A DNA stretch of 54,872 nucleotides, from assembly GCA_903944725.1 (NCBI GenBank), contig CAJASX010000006.1, positions 1 through 54,872 on the forward strand. The letters run 5' to 3'. The first letter of the stretch is position 1. Each line of letters starts with the position of its first letter. The notes below the pieces were generated by a model that did no database searches, was not told where the DNA came from, and was given only the letters and a program-made list of their open reading frames with translations. The position numbers and the translations under genes are program-made. This DNA is from an uncultured beta proteobacterium (GTDB lineage: Bacteria > Pseudomonadota > Gammaproteobacteria > Burkholderiales > Burkholderiaceae). Shown here piece after piece: positions 23,994 through 32,812 of this stretch.

Positions 23994-25109
23994 TTAAATC
24001 CGCATTGGCATCACAACATATTTAAAAGATTCTGATCCCGGAAGCGTTATGACCGCGCTACTGTTGGCATCACCAAGACTTATTTGTAGCATTTCATATT
24101 TTAGGTTGGCTAGCACATCAAGCAAATAACTAACATTGAAACCAATTTCAACGGCATCGCCATTATATTGGGTTTCGATTTCCTCTTGCGCCTCTTCCTG
24201 CTCGGCATTGGTCGACTGAATAGTTATGCGGTCGGGACCCAAAGAAAAGCGTACGCCTTTAAACTTTTCTGTAGTCAAAATAGCTGCGCGCTGTAAGGCA
24301 GATTGTAGTTCTTCGCGCTTCACGCTTAGTGCATTTTTTTGCCCCTTTGGAATAACACGTTGATAGTCTGGAAACTTGCCTTCAACCAATTTTGAAATTA
24401 ATTCAATATCACCAAAACTAAACCTTACCTGATTAGCGGTGAGCCCAATTTGTAATGGGGCATCTGTTTCTTCCAACAGATGTTGACATTCTAAAATGGT
24501 TTTTCTTGGAATAATAATTTCTTGTCTTTCACCATTGCCACTAGGTGGAGTGGCCAGCTCGGTTTGGCTAAACGCAAGACGGTGCCCGTCGGTAGCCACG
24601 GCAATAACCTGCTTACCTTCAAGGACCAACAACATACCATTGAGATAATAACGAATATCTTGTTGGGCCATTGCAAAATGAACCTGGCTAATCAGCTGGC
24701 GAAAATCTTTTTGCGGCATGCTCCATGATGCGGTTATTTCACCAACGCTTTGCATTGTCGGAAACTCGCTCGCTGCTAGCGTTTGTAAAGAAAAGCGACT
24801 ACGCCCGCTTTGTACTACCATGCGGCCGTCTTTTAAACTAAGTGCCACCGGGCCCTCGGGCAGTGAGCGCAAAATATCCAGCAATTTTCTTGCTGCCACC
24901 GTTGTAGTTACTTCTTCTGAACCAACCCCAAAGTTAGCTGAGGTTGTAATTTGAATTTCAATGTCAGTAGAAACAAAGGCAATTTTTTCGCCAACTTTTT
25001 TAAATAATAAATTGGCCAAAATTGGCAAGGTATGGCGTCGCTCAACAATACCGCTGACAACCTGTAGCGGTTTTAATAAATTATCTCTCGATGTATTAAC
25101 CAGTTGCAT
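23994..25109 (-). CDS. dnaN: DNA polymerase III beta sliding clamp
   Basis: The beta clamp is a ring-shaped dimer that tethers polymerase III to DNA. The 371 residues fit three clamp folds. They start MQLVNTSRDNLLKPLQVVSGIVERRHTLPIL and end with the canonical hydrophobic-cleft tail YVVMPMRI. The start ATG at 25109 lies only about 30 bp from the DnaA-trio element at oriC, so its leader overlaps the unwinding region. It is followed closely by gyrB. Confidence 0.97.
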   Translation of the reverse strand: MQLVNTSRDNLLKPLQVVSGIVERRHTLPILANLLFKKVGEKIAFVSTDIEIQITTSANFGVGSEEVTTTVAARKLLDILRSLPEGPVALSLKDGRMVVQSGRSRFSLQTLAASEFPTMQSVGEITASWSMPQKDFRQLISQVHFAMAQQDIRYYLNGMLLVLEGKQVIAVATDGHRLAFSQTELATPPSGNGERQEIIIPRKTILECQHLLEETDAPLQIGLTANQVRFSFGDIELISKLVEGKFPDYQRVIPKGQKNALSVKREELQSALQRAAILTTEKFKGVRFSLGPDRITIQSTNAEQEEAQEEIETQYNGDAVEIGFNVSYLLDVLANLKYEMLQISLGDANSSAVITLPGSESFKYVVMPMRI

Positions 25110-25359
25110 TGCTTTTAAGTCCTTGTATATATCTTTATAGTAGTAGTAGTAAGGCCGCTAAAATCGGTGGATAACTCAAATTCTTATTTTAGAACAACAA
25201 ATTACAGCGAAAAAAAGTTGTGGATAAGCCCTGTATAAACATTGGATAACTTCTGGATAACCTTGGGTTGGTCAACATCAACACTCACAAAAAAAACTTA
25301 TCCACAAATTATCCACAAATTATCCAACGACTTATCCACATCCTGTCATGCGCCCCAAA
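25110..25359. other. oriC: Chromosomal replication origin (oriC), dnaN-dnaA gap
   Basis: This 250-bp gap has perfect TTATCCACA boxes at 25219-25227 (minus), 25298-25306, 25309-25317 and 25332-25340 (plus). Weaker copies lie at 25166-25174 (minus, one mismatch), 25252-25260 (minus, one mismatch) and 25320-25328 (plus, two mismatches). The run 25298-25309-25320-25332 is phased at 11-12 bp, putting sites on one face of the helix. The dnaN-proximal end carries a GC patch, a DnaA-trio and an AT-rich stretch. Position between dnaA and dnaN and box density make the origin call strong. Confidence 0.92.
25124..25174. promoter_or_regulatory. Basal origin unwinding element: AT-rich DUE, DnaA-trio, GC patch, DnaA box
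   Basis: Read right to left, there is a DnaA box (25166-25174, minus) and a GC patch ggccgc (25153-25158). Then come five consecutive plus-strand trinucleotides that fit 3'-[GA]A[TA]-5' (25152-25138; TAG four times then TAA in 5'-3' order). An AT-only/AT-rich tract (about 25124-25137) completes the element. This is the order described for the Bacillus subtilis DnaA-trio unwinding element. Confidence 0.8.
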
Positions 25360-26820
25360 TTAGCCCTTAAGGGTTTGCTCAATAACGTGAATCTCATGAT
25401 TCAAGTGGCTATCATGCGCCCGCTCTTCAGCTATTTTTCTGACCGCATGTAAAACCGTCGTATGATCACGACCACCAAAAAGGTCGCCAATTTCAGGTAG
25501 ACTTTTTTGGGTTAATTCTTTTGCCATAAACATTGCAATTTGTCGCGGCCGGGCAATATTGGCGGGGCGCTTCTTCGAATACATGTCGGCTACTTTTATA
25601 TTATAGAAGTCTGCGACAGCTTTTTGAATACTATCAACTGATATTTGCCGATTTTGAATTGAGAGTAGATCTTTGAGGGCCGCCCGCGCTACGTCAATAG
25701 TGACATCGCGCCCGTGAAAGCGCACAAAAGCCAAAATTTTTCGCAGGGCCCCCTCAAGTTCGCGGACATTTGAGCGAAGGTGTTTGGCAACAAAAAAAGC
25801 CACATCCTCGGACATTGGAATGCCTTCTTGGGCCGCTTTTTTCATCAAAATAGCCACTCGCATTTCTAGCTCAGGAGGTTCAATCGCCACCGTTAGGCCT
25901 GAATCAAACCGCGAGATTAAGCGCTCATCAATTCCTGCCATTTCTTTTGGGTAGGTATCGCTGGTAATAATGACCTGCGAGCGGTTGCTAAGCAGGGCCT
26001 CAAAAGCATAGAAAAACTCTTCTTGGGTACGAGACTTACCACTAAAAAACTGAATGTCATCAATCAAAAGCAGGTCTAGCGAGTGATAGTAGCGCTTAAA
26101 ACGATCAAATGCCTTTTGCTGATAGGCCCGCACTACATCCGACACATATTGTTCTGCATGAATATAGCGGATGCGGGCGTTGGGCCGCTCTTTTAAAAGA
26201 TGGTTGCCAATGGCATGAATAAGATGTGTTTTACCTAGGCCTACACCGCCGTATAAAAACATGGGGTTATAAGAAGTGCCGGGGTTGTGCGCCACCTGAA
26301 TCGAAGCGGCGCGGGCTAATTGGTTGGCCTTGCCAGTAACAAAAGTTTCAAAGGTAAGCGCCGGATTGAGCTTAGAGTGATCCTCAATATCAAACACTTG
26401 CTCATCACTAAAGCCCGCTAACTCTTCATCATCAAAAATTGAATCGGGCTCGTTGCCGGCTTGCTTAGAGCCGGGGCTTGGTAAAGTTGGGCTTGCACTA
26501 GCGCTCGGTAGCTGCCGGTTGAGTGCATCAGGGTCAAGCTCAAGCACAAAGTTTAGGCTGATTGGAGTAGCAAAATAGGCTGAAGCTAGCTCTTGAAACC
26601 GTTCGGTAAAAGTCTTTTTAATCCAGTCAAGCTTAAATCGATTTGGGGCCGTAATAGTAAGCAAATGCTCACTTTCTATATAAGATCCGAGCTTAAGGGG
26701 TTGAATCCACGTTTTGAATTGTTGCGGCGAAAGCTCGCGGGCGAGCAAACCCAAGGCCTCCTCCCAAAAAACAAGTGAGCTAAGGGGTTGTAGTGCAGGA
26801 GGGGTTTGCGGGTTAGACAT
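25360..26820 (-). CDS. dnaA: Chromosomal replication initiator protein DnaA
   Basis: DnaA binds the boxes at oriC and melts the adjacent DNA. With the ATG at 26820 it has 486 residues. These comprise domain I ([25 protein letters not shown]), a Ser/Pro-rich linker around 95-130, and an AAA+ domain with Walker [18 protein letters not shown] and Walker [14 protein letters not shown]. Domain IV carries the DnaA signature [17 protein letters not shown] longer frame to 26865 would start inside a DnaA box and add 15 unconserved residues, so I reject it. Confidence 0.97.
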   Translation of the reverse strand: MSNPQTPPALQPLSSLVFWEEALGLLARELSPQQFKTWIQPLKLGSYIESEHLLTITAPNRFKLDWIKKTFTERFQELASAYFATPISLNFVLELDPDALNRQLPSASASPTLPSPGSKQAGNEPDSIFDDEELAGFSDEQVFDIEDHSKLNPALTFETFVTGKANQLARAASIQVAHNPGTSYNPMFLYGGVGLGKTHLIHAIGNHLLKERPNARIRYIHAEQYVSDVVRAYQQKAFDRFKRYYHSLDLLLIDDIQFFSGKSRTQEEFFYAFEALLSNRSQVIITSDTYPKEMAGIDERLISRFDSGLTVAIEPPELEMRVAILMKKAAQEGIPMSEDVAFFVAKHLRSNVRELEGALRKILAFVRFHGRDVTIDVARAALKDLLSIQNRQISVDSIQKAVADFYNIKVADMYSKKRPANIARPRQIAMFMAKELTQKSLPEIGDLFGGRDHTTVLHAVRKIAEERAHDSHLNHEIHVIEQTLKG

Positions 26821-26835
26821 ATTTTCGAGATATTG

Positions 26836-26895
26836 ATTGTAGCTAGCTCTTAAAGTTATCCACAAGCATCAAAAGCGTGGAAAACCTGTGGATAA
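26836..26895. promoter_or_regulatory. DnaA boxes and candidate dnaA promoter in the dnaA-rpmH gap
   Basis: Perfect DnaA boxes lie at 26856-26864 (plus) and 26887-26895 (minus), with a one-mismatch copy at 26876-26884 (minus). A minus-strand TACAAT (26841-26836) could be the dnaA -10. Its weak -35 region, TTGTGG at 26865-26860, coincides with the first box, which suggests DnaA autorepression. The rest of the gap up to the rpmH promoter is AT-rich. Confidence 0.55.
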
Positions 26896-26991
26896 GTTGT
26901 TAATAAGTAAAAAATAAGTCATAAAAACAATTATTTAGCTGAAAAATACGCATAAAGAATAGAAATTCCTAGCAACAAATAGATTCTTTGA

Positions 26992-27020
26992 TTGACCTTT
27001 TGCGCACTTGCAAGGAAAAT
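26992..27020 (+). promoter_or_regulatory. Candidate rpmH promoter
   Basis: TTGACC (26992-26997) and GAAAAT (27015-27020) are 17 bp apart and end 23 bp before the rpmH ATG. The -35 is strong and the -10 is moderate. Confidence 0.45.
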
Positions 27021-27043
27021 AGTCGGCTTCCTTAGGATTGATC

Positions 27044-27178
27044 ATGAAAAGAACTTACCAACCATCAGTAACCCGCCGCAAGCGTACGCACGGTTTTCGT
27101 ATCCGCATGAAAACACGCGGTGGCCGTCTAGTATTAAACGCCCGACGTGCTAAGGGCCGCAAACGCCTCGCCGTCTAA
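27044..27178 (+). CDS. rpmH: 50S ribosomal protein L34
   Basis: L34 is a small, very basic protein of the large ribosomal subunit. The 44 residues start [20 protein letters not shown] and continue through the invariant [24 protein letters not shown] ending, with the exact length typical of the family. It diverges from dnaA and is followed by rnpA, the standard origin arrangement. Confidence 0.98.
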   Translation: MKRTYQPSVTRRKRTHGFRIRMKTRGGRLVLNARRAKGRKRLAV

Positions 27179-27515
27179 GCTTGCGTTGAAAAGCGCCAGA
27201 ATTGCAGAGCTCTTAAAAACGCCCCCGAAAGCAAATATTTCGTGGAGCGCTTATTTTGCTGAGCCACCCACATCAAGAAATCCTGATTTAGGCGTTGCAG
27301 TAGCAAAAAAATTGGTTAAAAGAGCGGTCGACCGCAACGCCCTAAAACGCATGATCCGTGCGGTGGTTGGGCAATCACCAACCAAAGCTTTGCAACGCGA
27401 CGCAGTAATCAAATTACGGCATGCGGTTGGCAAAAATACTCGGGGCAAGTTGCGACAAGCAGAATTAATAAATTTGCGTAGCAAAATAACGGAATTAATT
27501 TATGCGCCCGCTTAA
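27147..27515 (+). CDS. rnpA: Ribonuclease P protein component
   Basis: RnpA is the protein cofactor of RNase P, which trims tRNA 5' ends. The core RNP motif [17 protein letters not shown] is clear near residue 65, preceded by [10 protein letters not shown]. The start is uncertain. The GTG at 27147 lies inside rpmH and gives 122 residues with a full-length N-terminus. A TTG at 27186 just after rpmH gives 109. Neither has a clear ribosome binding site. It overlaps yidD by 14 bp. Confidence 0.88.
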   Translation: MLRAANASPSKLALKSARIAELLKTPPKANISWSAYFAEPPTSRNPDLGVAVAKKLVKRAVDRNALKRMIRAVVGQSPTKALQRDAVIKLRHAVGKNTRGKLRQAELINLRSKITELIYAPA

Positions 27516-27744
27516 CCTCATTGGAATTTACCTTATCCGCGCCTATCAGCTCAGCATAGCGCCATTTTTGGGTGGTCAATGTAAATTTGAGCCGAGTTGT
27601 TCGCATTACGCCTGTGCCTGTTTGCGCAGTTATGGTTTTTTTAAGGGCGTGCGTTTAAGTGTTTGGCGAATTTTGCGTTGCAACCCGTGGACCCATGGGG
27701 GATACGACCCAGCAGTTAAATCAAAACAATTTATCGATACCTAG
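27502..27744 (+). CDS. yidD: Membrane protein insertion efficiency factor YidD
   Basis: YidD is a small membrane-associated protein that assists YidC-dependent insertion. The 80 residues contain the family motif CKFEPSCSHYACACLRSYGFFKGVRLSVWRILRCNPW, with an amphipathic N-terminal helix (IGIYLIRAYQLSIAPFLGG). It overlaps rnpA and precedes yidC by 14 bp, the usual neighbourhood. Confidence 0.95.
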   Translation: MRPLNLIGIYLIRAYQLSIAPFLGGQCKFEPSCSHYACACLRSYGFFKGVRLSVWRILRCNPWTHGGYDPAVKSKQFIDT

Positions 27745-27758
27745 GCGTTCTATTTTTT

Positions 27759-29447
27759 ATGGATATTAAAAAAACAATTCTTTGGGCCATTTTTGCTATT
27801 TCTGCGCTAATGCTTTATGACAATTGGCTATTGCACGAAGGGCGCCCAAGCTTATTGGGCGGCACCAAGCCAGGTAGTAGCACAACTACAAAGCCAACTG
27901 AACCAAGCCCCAAGGGCGACTTACCTCCCCAAGCCGGAACAGCCGTTGCACCCCCGAGCAATGCTCCAGCAAGCCCGCCAAAAGAAGCCAACCTGTCGGC
28001 TATAAGCGTAGTTGCACAAAATAATGCCGAAAAATTCATACTTGAAAATGATGTTTTACGACTTGAGATAAGCGCTAACGGTGCAAATGTCGTTAATGCA
28101 AAATTACTCCAAGAATTTAATCCAGATAAAACGCCCGTAGAGTTATTGCAACTCAACCCAAGCCACCAATATATTGCGCGTTCTGGGCTAATCGCTGGCG
28201 GTAACATCGAATTGCCGAATCATAATTCGGTATTTAGCTTGCAGACGTCTGGAAAAGATGGCACAGGTCGACCCTTTTTGGTAATGGCCGCCGAACGCAA
28301 CGGCGTGAAGCTCGAGAAGTTATTTTTATTGGTTCCAGGCTCTTATGTGGTCGAAGTGGGACATAGCGTGACACAGACGAACGCCAACGCCGGCCCAATT
28401 ATTTTGTATACCGAATTAGTTCGTGATGGCAGCGAAAAACAAGAAAGCGAGTTTTATAGTACTTTTACGGGCCCCGCTGTTTATACCGAAAAAGATAAAT
28501 TTCAAAAATTGAGTTTTGCCGACATTGACAAAGGCAAACAAGAGGTGCCTAAAGACGTACCCGCAGCATCGCCTGCTTGGATTGCAATGGTGCAGCATTA
28601 TTTTGCGAGCGCTTGGATACCAGCTGATAAAACCGTACGGGATATTTACGCGGGCAAAATAGATAAAAATTTATTTCGCGTGGGTATGCAAGTGCCATTG
28701 GGCACAATCGCTGCTGGTGCAACCGTGACCGAAAAGGCGCGTTTATTTATTGGCCCGCAAGAAGAAAGTATGCTTGAGGGTATAGCGCCTGGCCTCGAAT
28801 TATTAAAAGACTATGGCTACCTCACTATTTTGGCTAAGCCTATTTTTTGGCTTTTAGAAAAAATTTACGGCTATGTAAACAATTGGGGCTGGTCCATTGT
28901 TTTGTTAACGGTATTAATTAAGCTTGTTTTCTTCCCACTATCAGCTGCTAGCTATAAATCGATGGCACGCATGAAAGAAGTGCAGCCGCGCTTAACAACG
29001 ATGCGCGAGCAATTTAAAGGCGATCCACAAAAATTAAATGCTGCAATGATGGAGATGTACAAGAAGGAAAAAATTAATCCCCTTGGCGGTTGTTTGCCAG
29101 TGGTGGTACAAATCCCAGTATTTATTGCCTTGTATTGGGTGCTGTTGTCATCGGTTGAAATGCGCAACGCCCCATGGATTGGCTGGATTCACGATCTTTC
29201 GATGCCTGACCCATACTATATTTTGCCAGTCATTATGGCTGTTTCTATGTTTGTTCAAACCAAACTAAACCCAAAGCCGCCCGATCCAATTCAGGCAAAG
29301 GTAATGATGTACATGCCATTGATTTTTTCGGTGATGTTCTTTTTCTTTCCATCGGGCCTCGTGCTCTATTGGGTCGTGAATAACCTGCTATCGATTGCCC
29401 AGCAGTGGCAAATTAATAACATGTTTGGAAAAAAACAGGCGGCTTAG
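27759..29447 (+). CDS. yidC: Membrane protein insertase YidC
   Basis: YidC inserts and folds inner-membrane proteins with or without Sec. The 562-residue product has an N-terminal helix (residues 5-22) and a Pro/Ala/Thr-rich linker (about 35-80). A large periplasmic beta-sandwich P1 domain (about 85-335) precedes the conserved five-helix core. The core includes WGWSIVLLTVLIKLVFFPLSAASYKSMARM with its conserved hydrophilic-groove arginine region, and ends VVNNLLSIAQQWQINNMFGKK. Order and length are typical of Gram-negative YidC. Confidence 0.97.
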   Translation: MDIKKTILWAIFAISALMLYDNWLLHEGRPSLLGGTKPGSSTTTKPTEPSPKGDLPPQAGTAVAPPSNAPASPPKEANLSAISVVAQNNAEKFILENDVLRLEISANGANVVNAKLLQEFNPDKTPVELLQLNPSHQYIARSGLIAGGNIELPNHNSVFSLQTSGKDGTGRPFLVMAAERNGVKLEKLFLLVPGSYVVEVGHSVTQTNANAGPIILYTELVRDGSEKQESEFYSTFTGPAVYTEKDKFQKLSFADIDKGKQEVPKDVPAASPAWIAMVQHYFASAWIPADKTVRDIYAGKIDKNLFRVGMQVPLGTIAAGATVTEKARLFIGPQEESMLEGIAPGLELLKDYGYLTILAKPIFWLLEKIYGYVNNWGWSIVLLTVLIKLVFFPLSAASYKSMARMKEVQPRLTTMREQFKGDPQKLNAAMMEMYKKEKINPLGGCLPVVVQIPVFIALYWVLLSSVEMRNAPWIGWIHDLSMPDPYYILPVIMAVSMFVQTKLNPKPPDPIQAKVMMYMPLIFSVMFFFFPSGLVLYWVVNNLLSIAQQWQINNMFGKKQAA

Positions 29448-29457
29448 GGCCGCAGTA

Positions 29458-30846
29458 ATGCTTACAAGAAAAATCCCTATTATTGCGATTGCCACCGCGG
29501 CCGGTGGTGCGGGGGTTGGCATTGTGCGCATTAGTGGCGCACCCCTGCACACAGAGTTAGTGCATGCCATTGTTGGCAGAGAAATGCCAGCCCGACAAGC
29601 AGTTGTAGTAAAACTAAAAAATGCTACAGGCCAAACTATTGATCAAGCCTTGGCCCTTTTTTTCCCAGGGCCCGCCTCTTTTACTGGCGAAGATGTTTTA
29701 GAGCTGCAATGTCATGGTGGCCCGCAATTACTGCAAATGGTCGTCAGACGTTGCTTAGAGTTAGGCAAAAAGAGCGGGCTAGCCATTGCTGAGCCAGGCG
29801 AATTTACCCAGCGCGCATACCTCAATGGAAAAATTGATTTGGTACAAGCTGAGGCAATAGCAGATTTAATTAGTGCACAAAGCGAAGCTGCTGTGCTTGG
29901 CGCAACGCGCTCACTGCAAGGGGCTTTTTCGCAGGCAATCAATTCCTTGGTTGAGGAAATCACACAACTGCGTATTTTAGTGGAGTCGACCCTTGATTTT
30001 CCAGAAGAAGAAATTGATTTTTTAGAAAGTGCGCAGGCACATCAGCGTTTGTTAACAATTAGTCAGCGTCTGATCGAGCTTCAAGCGGCTGCCACGCAAG
30101 GCGCGATTTTACGCGACGGTAAGCAGTTGGTTTTAGTAGGCGCCCCAAATGTCGGCAAAAGCTCTCTACTTAATCGGCTAGCCGGAGCTGACGTGGCAAT
30201 CGTCACCAACCTGGCTGGCACTACCCGCGACCGTATAAAAGTTACTATCACGTTAGCCGGCATGCCAGTGCATGTCATTGATACTGCCGGTTTGCGTGCC
30301 ACCCATGACCCGCTAGAACAAGCTGGCATTGAGCGCACCTGGGAGGCGATCCGCCATGCGGATGCGATGCTCTTTTTGCACGACGGCAGCGCACAAAATC
30401 AAGTGGTGAGTCAAGAAGAAGTTGAAATGCAAAATCGTATTAAAGCAACCTTACCCCAGCACGCCGTATTTATTGAGGCAATCAATAAAGCCGATTTATG
30501 CTTAAATTTACCAAACCAAGTCAGCCAACCAGTGGGCAGTTTGTATATTTCTGCTAAAACGGGCCTAGGCATCGATGAGCTAATTAAGCGCTTAGTAGAA
30601 CGCTTTAGTTGGGATGGGGGTAATGAAGGTCTACTCATTGCTCGCCAACGCCATCTTGAATGCATTGCCCTGACGACGGCGCATTTACAAAAGGCGCAGA
30701 TTCACAGCCTAAATGGCAACCAAACTCTAGAGTTATTTGCTGAGGAGTTGCGCCTCGCTCAAGGGTGTCTTGAGCAAATTTCAGGGAGAACCTTACCAGA
30801 TGAATTATTGGGAAAAATATTTAGCCAATTTTGTATTGGCAAGTAG
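29458..30846 (+). CDS. mnmE: tRNA modification GTPase MnmE
   Basis: MnmE is the GTPase partner of MnmG in wobble-uridine modification. I set the start at the ATG at 29458 (MLTRKIPIIAIATAAGGAGVGIVRISG). An upstream in-frame start lies inside yidC and adds unconserved residues. The 462 residues contain the N-terminal tetrahydrofolate-binding domain, a helical domain, and an inserted G domain (GAPNVGKSSLLN; DTAGLRATHDPLEQAGIER). The functional C-terminal CIGK motif closes the chain. It follows yidC by 10 bp. Confidence 0.97.
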   Translation: MLTRKIPIIAIATAAGGAGVGIVRISGAPLHTELVHAIVGREMPARQAVVVKLKNATGQTIDQALALFFPGPASFTGEDVLELQCHGGPQLLQMVVRRCLELGKKSGLAIAEPGEFTQRAYLNGKIDLVQAEAIADLISAQSEAAVLGATRSLQGAFSQAINSLVEEITQLRILVESTLDFPEEEIDFLESAQAHQRLLTISQRLIELQAAATQGAILRDGKQLVLVGAPNVGKSSLLNRLAGADVAIVTNLAGTTRDRIKVTITLAGMPVHVIDTAGLRATHDPLEQAGIERTWEAIRHADAMLFLHDGSAQNQVVSQEEVEMQNRIKATLPQHAVFIEAINKADLCLNLPNQVSQPVGSLYISAKTGLGIDELIKRLVERFSWDGGNEGLLIARQRHLECIALTTAHLQKAQIHSLNGNQTLELFAEELRLAQGCLEQISGRTLPDELLGKIFSQFCIGK

Positions 30847-30886
30847 TCCTAAAAGGCTAATTTAAGGCGTAGTAAAAAGGACTTTC

Positions 30887-30934
30887 ATGAAGCCGCAAAT
30901 GATAAAATCAATTTCTTTACAAAAAATGCAGTGA
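30887..30934 (+). CDS. Possible 15-residue leader peptide upstream of pckG
   Basis: A short frame (MKPQMIKSISLQKMQ) has a good Shine-Dalgarno AAGGA at 30877-30881, five bases before its ATG. Its TGA stop runs into the GAGGG that serves as the pckG ribosome binding site, 10 bp before the pckG ATG. This geometry would allow translational coupling. There is no run of a regulatory codon, and it may be coincidental. Confidence 0.25.
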   Translation: MKPQMIKSISLQKMQ

Positions 30935-30943
30935 GGGTTTCCG

Positions 30944-32812
30944 ATGAACCAACCAGCAATTCATGGTGTAACCAGTTTAAGTACACCGAATTATGTTAAA
31001 AATCAGCAATTAATTCAATGGGTTGCAGAAATTGCGGCCCTTACTCAGCCAGATCAAGTGCACTGGTGTGATGGTTCCCAAGAAGAGTATGACGAGCTTT
31101 GCGAACTTTTGGTGCAAGCGGGTTCTTTTAAGCGCCTTAATCCAGCCAAAAGAAAAAATTCATATTTGGCTTTATCCGATCCTCAGGACGTAGCGCGAGT
31201 CGAAGACCGCACTTTTATTTGTTCGCAGAAAAAGGTCGATGCTGGCCCAACAAATAATTGGGTTGATCCCACCACAATGCGCGCGACCTTGACACCTTTA
31301 TTTTCTGGTTGCATGCGTGGTCGCACGATGTATGTAGTGCCCTTTTCTATGGGCCCCATTGGCTCGCCTATAGCCCATATTGGAGTTGAGCTTTCTGATA
31401 GCCCCTACGTGGCGATTAATATGCGTATCATGACGCGCATGGGCAAAGCCGTAATTGATCAACTTGGCCCAAATGGTAGTTTTGTGCCCTGTATTCATTC
31501 GGTTGGCAAGCCACTAGCTCGGGGCGAAAAAGACGTTGCTTGGCCTAATAACACCACTAAATATATTGTGCATTACCCTGAGACTCGCGAAATTTGGTCA
31601 TACGGATCTGGTTATGGCGGTAATGCTTTGCTCGGCAAAAAATGCTTTGCTTTGCGCATTGCCTCAACCATGGGCCGTGATCAAGGCTGGTTGGCCGAGC
31701 ACATGCTGATCTTGGGAGTAACAAATCCGGCTGGCAAAAAATACCATATCGCTGCCGCTTTTCCATCGGCCTGCGGCAAAACTAACTTTTCCATGATGAT
31801 TCCACCCGCAGGTTTTGAAGGCTGGAAGGTCACCACCATTGGTGATGATATTGCTTGGATTAAGCCACGGAAAGATCCGCTGACTGGGAAAACGCGTTTG
31901 TACGCGATTAATCCTGAGTCGGGTTATTTCGGCGTTGCTCCTGGCACAAACCGAGTTACCAATCCAAATTGCATTGACTCTTTAAATCACGACGTTATTT
32001 TCACTAATGTGGCATTAACGGATGATGGCGATGTTTGGTGGGAAGGTCTAACGGAGGTGTCACCACCCCATTTAATCGATTGGCAAGGTCAAGACTGGAC
32101 GCCAGCTGATGGTGCCGCAGGACGCAAAGCAGCGCATCCTAACTCACGCTTTACGATGGCTGCTACCAATAATCCGGCGGTAGATCCTAATTGGAATGAT
32201 CCCGAAGGCGTGCCAATTGACGCATTTTTATTTGGCGGACGGCGTTCTAGCACCGTACCGTTGGTCAGTGAGGCCCGCGACTGGGTCGAGGGCGTTTATA
32301 TGGCTGCGACTATGGGCTCTGAAACCACAGCGGCAATTACTGGCGAAGTGGGTGTAGTGCGGCGCGACCCATTTGCAATGATTGCTTTTGCTGGGTACAA
32401 CATGAGTGACTATTTTCAACATTGGCTTAATGTTGGCAAAAAATTAACCAGTGACGGCGCAGTGTTGCCAAAAATTTATTGTGTTAATTGGTTTCGCAAG
32501 AATACGCAAGGCAAGTATGTCTGGCCTGGCTTTGGTGAAAATATGCGGGTACTAGCTTGGATTTTGGAGCGGGTTGAAGGCAAAGGTAAGGGCCAAGAAA
32601 CGGTCTTTGGTATTTGTCCAGAACATGCTGACTTACATTGGGCTGGGCTCGATTTTTCTAATGAGCAATTTAATACCGTTATTTCAGTCGATAAAGCAGC
32701 ATGGAATGCCGAGCTGAAATTACATACCGAATTATTCGAGCAATTAAAAGAGCGATTGCCTCAAGAGCTACTAGAAACTCGCAGCAAAATTGAAGCGCGC
32801 CTTAGCAGTTAA
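30944..32812 (+). CDS. pckG: Phosphoenolpyruvate carboxykinase (GTP)
   Basis: This cytosolic enzyme interconverts oxaloacetate plus GTP with phosphoenolpyruvate, CO2 and GDP, usually for gluconeogenesis from organic acids. The 622 residues include the P-loop and catalytic cysteine stretch [13 protein letters not shown] near residue 277. They also include the metal-binding [12 protein letters not shown] region near 302, [18 protein letters not shown] near 345, and [14 protein letters not shown] near 427. The length is that of the GTP family, not the ATP form. GAGGG precedes the ATG. The stop is immediately followed by the GTG of the next gene. Confidence 0.97.
   Translation: MNQPAIHGVTSLSTPNYVKNQQLIQWVAEIAALTQPDQVHWCDGSQEEYDELCELLVQAGSFKRLNPAKRKNSYLALSDPQDVARVEDRTFICSQKKVDAGPTNNWVDPTTMRATLTPLFSGCMRGRTMYVVPFSMGPIGSPIAHIGVELSDSPYVAINMRIMTRMGKAVIDQLGPNGSFVPCIHSVGKPLARGEKDVAWPNNTTKYIVHYPETREIWSYGSGYGGNALLGKKCFALRIASTMGRDQGWLAEHMLILGVTNPAGKKYHIAAAFPSACGKTNFSMMIPPAGFEGWKVTTIGDDIAWIKPRKDPLTGKTRLYAINPESGYFGVAPGTNRVTNPNCIDSLNHDVIFTNVALTDDGDVWWEGLTEVSPPHLIDWQGQDWTPADGAAGRKAAHPNSRFTMAATNNPAVDPNWNDPEGVPIDAFLFGGRRSSTVPLVSEARDWVEGVYMAATMGSETTAAITGEVGVVRRDPFAMIAFAGYNMSDYFQHWLNVGKKLTSDGAVLPKIYCVNWFRKNTQGKYVWPGFGENMRVLAWILERVEGKGKGQETVFGICPEHADLHWAGLDFSNEQFNTVISVDKAAWNAELKLHTELFEQLKERLPQELLETRSKIEARLSS

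Noticed and set aside
26821..26865. Extended start for dnaA at 26865.
   Set aside because: It begins within a DnaA box, lacks a ribosome binding site, and adds residues not seen in DnaA; the ATG at 26820 fits the family.
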